A stretch of DNA of 64,000 nucleotides. It comes from M3007 sp041741155. Its GTDB lineage: Bacteria; Bacteroidota; Bacteroidia; Chitinophagales; Saprospiraceae. Each line of letters opens with the position of its first letter. The first letter of the stretch is position 1. Shown here piece by piece: positions 60,913 through 64,000 of the stretch. The stretch lies in NCBI GenBank assembly GCA_041741155.1, contig JBGSKO010000188.1, positions 62,001-126,000 on the forward strand, read 5' to 3'. A model generated the notes under the pieces. It saw only the letters and a list, made by a program, of their open reading frames with translations. It made no database searches and was not told where the DNA came from. The position numbers and the translations under genes were made by a program.

Positions 60913-61119
60913 ATGACAGTTGAACGAGTAAATAATGAAATTTTGATTCGGCTCCCTGCCTCCTTTGAAATGAAAAAGGTACAGGCAATCATTGAGTATT
61001 TCAGAATGCTGGAAATAGCTCGAAAAAACCTCGGTTCTGAAGATGAGGTAGCCGAACTTGCCCGAGAGGTTGACAAAAAATGGTGGGCAGCGAATAAACA
61101 ACGTTTTCTGAAGCAATGA
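60913..61119 (+). CDS. Antitoxin-like protein of a PIN module
   Basis: 68 residues from the ATG at 60913. A short strand (NNEILIRLPASFE) and helices (KKVQAIIEYFRMLEIARK) end in LAREVDKKWWAANKQRF, a tail typical of small antitoxins next to PIN toxins. Its stop overlaps the PIN ATG by four bases (61116-61119). Confidence 0.72.
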   Translation: MTVERVNNEILIRLPASFEMKKVQAIIEYFRMLEIARKNLGSEDEVAELAREVDKKWWAANKQRFLKQ

Positions 61120-61556
61120 AGATAATCGTTGACAGCAACATACTCTTTAGCGCAGCGATTACCCCTTCAGGCAGAGTGGCCGAGCTGATGCATAACCCCT
61201 CGTTCAGGCTTGAGCGGCTATGTTGCTATTACGCAATCATTGAACTTTTCAAACATCAAGCAAAAATCATTAGTCTCGCAAAAAACAACCCCGAAGACAC
61301 AATTGAACTTCTTTACGGAATTATTCAGCAGCTCACCTTTGTAAACGAAGCGCTTATTTCCGAGTCGGCTTGGGTTTCCGCGCATGAGCTCACCAAGGAT
61401 GTTGACAATCGGGATATTGCCCATGTTGCCCTGACAGTCCACACGCAAGACGGCTACCTTTGGACCGGCGACAAAAAACTCATTGCACACCTGCGGAAAC
61501 TGAACTTTGAATTTGTCATCACGACGGATGAACTTTACCAACTTGTGAACCAATAA
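61116..61556 (+). CDS. PIN-domain toxin before nuoL
   Basis: 146 residues. MKIIVDSNILFSAAI (Asp6), YAIIELFKHQ (Glu43), TKDVDNRDIAHVALT (Asp95, 97, 100) and LWTGDKKLIAHL (Asp119) form an intact PIN active site of the PIN_3-like type, different from the VapC-like copy at 54829. A ribonuclease toxin by family. Its TAA is one base before the nuoL ATG. Confidence 0.88.
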   Translation: MKIIVDSNILFSAAITPSGRVAELMHNPSFRLERLCCYYAIIELFKHQAKIISLAKNNPEDTIELLYGIIQQLTFVNEALISESAWVSAHELTKDVDNRDIAHVALTVHTQDGYLWTGDKKLIAHLRKLNFEFVITTDELYQLVNQ

Positions 61557-61557
61557 A

Positions 61558-63465
61558 ATGCAAACACTCATACCGCTCATCCCTTTCCTACCCCTTCTCG
61601 GCTTCGCCATCAACGGCCTGTATGGCCGGCGCATGTCGAAAACCGCCGTGGGCCTCATCGGCTCGGGCACACTGCTGGTATCGTTCCTGCTGAGCATCGC
61701 TTGTTTCAATTCGGTATCCGCCTCCGGACCGATGCAAGTGGTGCTGTATAATTTCATCACGGTGGATAGTTTTCACGTGGATTTCTCCTTCCTCGTGGAC
61801 CAACTTTCCGTGTGGATGATGCTGATCGTGACCGGCGTGGGCTTTCTCATCCACGTGTATTCCATCGGCTACATGCACGACGACGCGGGTTTTTGGAAGT
61901 TTTTTGCCTACCTCAACCTGTTCATTTTTTCGATGCTGCTGCTCGTCATGGGCGACAACCTCGTTATGCTGTTTTTCGGCTGGGAAGGCGTGGGCCTGTG
62001 CTCGTACCTGCTCATCGGCTTTTGGTACGAAAACCGCGAGTACGGCAAGGCTGCCCGCAAGGCGTTCATCATGAACCGCATCGGCGACCTTGGGCTGCTG
62101 CTCGGCATTTTTCTGATATTCAAAACATTCGGTTCGCTCAACTATGCCGACATTTTTGCCGGCATCGAAACGGTAAACCCTGACCCGGCCGTGGTGACGG
62201 CAATCTGCCTGCTGCTGTTCGTCGGCGCGATGGGCAAGAGCGCCCAGATTCCGCTCTACACGTGGCTGCCCGACGCCATGGCCGGCCCGACGCCGGTATC
62301 GGCGCTCATCCACGCGGCCACGATGGTGACCGCGGGTATCTACCTGGTGGCGCGCTGCCACCCGCTGTACAACCTCTCGCCCGACGCGCTGAACGTTGTG
62401 GCGCTCGTCGGTTTAGCCACGTCCATTTTTGCGGCGCTGATTGGCCTGCGGCAAAACGACATCAAAAAAGTGCTGGCCTACTCCACCGTGTCCCAACTGG
62501 GGCTGATGTTTGTGGCGCTCGGCATGGGTGCATACACAACCGCTCTGTTCCACGTCACCACGCACGCATTTTTCAAAGCCCTGCTCTTCCTCGGCGCCGG
62601 TTCGGTGATCCACGCCATGGGTGGCGAACAGGACATCCGCAACATGGGTGGCCTGCGCAAGGCACTGCCGGTCACGTTCTGGGTGTTCCTCATTGGCACA
62701 TTGGCTATCAGCGGTTTCCCCTTGCTGGCGGGCTTTTTTTCCAAAGATGAAATTTTCGCCAACACCTTCGCCGCAGGCGGCCAATGGTGGTGGATTTTTG
62801 CTGCGGCGGGTGGGCTGCTCACGGCGATTTATATGAGCCGGCTGCTGTTTGTGACCTTCTTCGGCACATTTCGCGGCACGGAGGAACAAGGCCGACACCT
62901 GCACGAAAGTCCGGCCGTAATGACGGTGCCGCTGATCGTGCTGGCGGTGCTTTCGGTGCTCGGCGGCTTTTTGAATGTACCGCATTTCCTGCACCTCGGC
63001 ACCTCGCAGTGGATGGCCCATTTCCTGGAGCCGGTGGTGCAAAATGCCAATCTGCACCACGGCGGCGCGCCACACCACCTGTCGGAAAGCACCGAGTGGA
63101 CGCTCATGCTGATCACTACATCGCTGGCGTTGGCCTTGATGGCGGCGGCATACTGGGTCTATGTGGTACGCCGCAGTTTGCCCGTAGCCGATACCGCGCA
63201 AACCGGTTTGACCAAAGTCTTGGCTAATAAATTTTACGTGGATGAATTTTACCAGTTCCTCTTCGTGCGCCCTGTCGAAAAACTCTCCCAGCTCCTGCAC
63301 TACTACGCCGACATCTGGGCCCTTGACGGGCTTGTGAACGGCGTGGGTACGGGTGTGCAGCGCCTCGGCGCAGAGTTTCGGAAACTGCAAAACGGTAACA
63401 TCGAGTACTACCTGCTGGGTATGGTTGTAGGGGCGGTGCTGCTGTTTTTGACGTTGTTTGTGTGA
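61558..63465 (+). CDS. nuoL: NADH-quinone oxidoreductase subunit L
   Basis: 635 residues, antiporter-like proton pump subunit with about 15-16 membrane helices. Seen: FFGWEGVGLCSYLLIGFWY with the conserved Glu, FVGAMGKSAQIPLYTWLPDA, MAGPTPVSALIHAATMVTAG and KKVLAYSTVSQLGLMF. The C-terminal lateral helix is present. It follows the PIN toxin by one base. Confidence 0.97.
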   Translation: MQTLIPLIPFLPLLGFAINGLYGRRMSKTAVGLIGSGTLLVSFLLSIACFNSVSASGPMQVVLYNFITVDSFHVDFSFLVDQLSVWMMLIVTGVGFLIHVYSIGYMHDDAGFWKFFAYLNLFIFSMLLLVMGDNLVMLFFGWEGVGLCSYLLIGFWYENREYGKAARKAFIMNRIGDLGLLLGIFLIFKTFGSLNYADIFAGIETVNPDPAVVTAICLLLFVGAMGKSAQIPLYTWLPDAMAGPTPVSALIHAATMVTAGIYLVARCHPLYNLSPDALNVVALVGLATSIFAALIGLRQNDIKKVLAYSTVSQLGLMFVALGMGAYTTALFHVTTHAFFKALLFLGAGSVIHAMGGEQDIRNMGGLRKALPVTFWVFLIGTLAISGFPLLAGFFSKDEIFANTFAAGGQWWWIFAAAGGLLTAIYMSRLLFVTFFGTFRGTEEQGRHLHESPAVMTVPLIVLAVLSVLGGFLNVPHFLHLGTSQWMAHFLEPVVQNANLHHGGAPHHLSESTEWTLMLITTSLALALMAAAYWVYVVRRSLPVADTAQTGLTKVLANKFYVDEFYQFLFVRPVEKLSQLLHYYADIWALDGLVNGVGTGVQRLGAEFRKLQNGNIEYYLLGMVVGAVLLFLTLFV

Positions 63466-63477
63466 AGTCAAGACTCC

Positions 63478-63510
63478 AGACTTTCCAGGTTTTAAAAACC
63501 TGGAAAGTCT
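63478..63510. repeat. 16-bp perfect palindrome with CCAGGTTT core after nuoL
   Basis: 63478-63493 (AGACTTTCCAGGTTTT) is the exact reverse complement of 63495-63510. It lies 12 bases after the nuoL stop. It has no following T-run, so it is not a standard terminator, and nuoM lies downstream. It is a sister of the palindrome at 25899. Confidence 0.8.
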
Positions 63511-63550
63511 CCTTCCGTACCTGTCCACTCGATTTAAAGCATTAAAAAAT

Positions 63551-63937
63551 ATGATGACGCTTGCAAAATGGACCGTAATTTTTTTCGGGATATTCTTAAT
63601 CACTGCTGGCTTTCTCATGCTTATTGCACCCAAGAAGACCGGCGATATTTTAAGAAAAGCAGGTAGTACTAATTTTATTAACTACGCCGAAATAACCATC
63701 AGAATGATCCCTGCAGCCGGGATGGTTTGGTATGCACCGCTTTCCAAATATCCAGACTTTTTTAAAACGCTGGGCTGGTTTATGATCATCACTTCTTTGA
63801 TACTTTACGTAGTTCCAAGAAAACTCCACCACAGGTATTCACTATGGTCTGCCGATATAATTAAACCCTTGTATTTCCAATTGATCTCCCCATTTTCAAT
63901 GTTGTTTGGTGCAACACTTATTTACTGTGTGATTTAA
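63551..63937 (+). CDS. Small membrane protein of unknown function (insert between nuoL and nuoM)
   Basis: 128 residues from the ATG at 63551. Four hydrophobic segments: TVIFFGIFLITAGFLMLIA, MIPAAGMVWYA, GWFMIITSLILYVV and ISPFSMLFGATLIYCVI. No family is recognised. The gene is AT-rich relative to nuoL. It ends 7 bases before the nuoM ATG. Confidence 0.7.
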   Translation: MMTLAKWTVIFFGIFLITAGFLMLIAPKKTGDILRKAGSTNFINYAEITIRMIPAAGMVWYAPLSKYPDFFKTLGWFMIITSLILYVVPRKLHHRYSLWSADIIKPLYFQLISPFSMLFGATLIYCVI

Positions 63938-63944
63938 CTTAAAC

Positions 63945-64000
63945 ATGTCCTTTCTCCTCGTTCTCATCCCCTTCCTCGCGGCCCTTTCGCTGCTGCTCAC
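63945..64000 (+). CDS. nuoM: NADH-quinone oxidoreductase subunit M, start only
   Basis: 18 codons are visible (MSFLLVLIPFLAALSLLL), a hydrophobic helix as at the start of NuoM, in the place expected after nuoL. The window ends here, so the identification rests mainly on operon order. Confidence 0.75.
   Translation, partial: MSFLLVLIPFLAALSLLL

Noticed and set aside
62413..63633. 406-codon minus-strand open frame
   Set aside because: Antisense to nuoL; His/Gln/Arg-rich and without family features.
1..64000. tRNA genes
   Set aside because: No cloverleaf with a GGTTCGANTCC-type T arm was noticed on either strand; a covariance-model search would be needed to exclude one.

Overview
The window is from a member of the Bacteroidota, most like the Saprospiria/Chitinophagales side of the phylum (inference). 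Reasons: two proteins end in type IX secretion (T9SS) sorting domains, one of them a gingipain-type C25 protease; there is a LytTR response regulator, an S74 tail-fibre-like surface protein and a DUF4249-like lipoprotein; and many start codons are preceded by the Bacteroidota -7 promoter element TAnnTTTG (most often TACTTTTG) with no clear Shine-Dalgarno. No tRNA, rRNA or CRISPR array was seen. One structural RNA, RNase P RNA, lies on the minus strand at about 30886-31313.

Layout. 1-6430 (minus): the start of a NACHT NTPase one base behind a large S74 surface protein, a CaCA-type Na/Ca exchanger, decayed gene remnants and a cation:proton antiporter. 6431-7226 has no gene but carries two opposite terminators. 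7227-13308: prs, a divergent SufS-like cysteine desulfurase, ftsY, a LytTR regulator and a LysM lytic transglycosylase. 13698-20858 (plus): atpD, atpC, a DUF4249-like lipoprotein, panB, mltG, an aldo/keto reductase, iscX and a KdsC-like phosphatase. 20956-31313 (minus): an outer-membrane barrel with a 1041-residue TPR protein, two T9SS cargo proteins, purE and rnpB. 31532-37102 (plus): an NtrY-like histidine kinase, a 162-bp MITE and an OlsF/GlsB-like acyltransferase. 37116-43731 (minus): a compact operon of exonuclease, rpe, LptF/G permease, PAP2 phosphatase and a WG-repeat protein. Then a coiled-coil membrane protein (plus), folD and a CBM9-like lipoprotein (minus).

47126-64000 (plus) holds the respiratory complex I operon nuoA-B-C-D-E-F-G-H-I-J-K-L and the start of nuoM, all subunits in canonical order. 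Its gene junctions are packed with foreign material, all in the operon's orientation: an antitoxin with a PIN toxin that has an internal deletion (C/D), Uma2 nucleases (D/E and G/H), DUF2750 (E/F), DUF2281-PIN, a truncated RlaP nucleotidyltransferase and MntA-HepT (F/G), an antitoxin-Doc pair (H/I), an antitoxin-PIN pair (K/L), small secreted or membrane proteins (C/D, F/G, L/M), and two families of tandem or inverted repeats. Several insert stop codons lie 0-1 base before the next nuo ATG, suggesting translational coupling. I regard this complex I operon colonised by toxin-antitoxin modules as the most interesting structure here.

Repeats are a second theme: a 15-bp tandem unit (core ACCAGAAACCTTCTA) occurs at five places, four of them inside the atp and nuo clusters. 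There are also palindromes with CCAGGTTT or GCAGAGACG cores, and a MITE with perfect 28-bp inverted ends.
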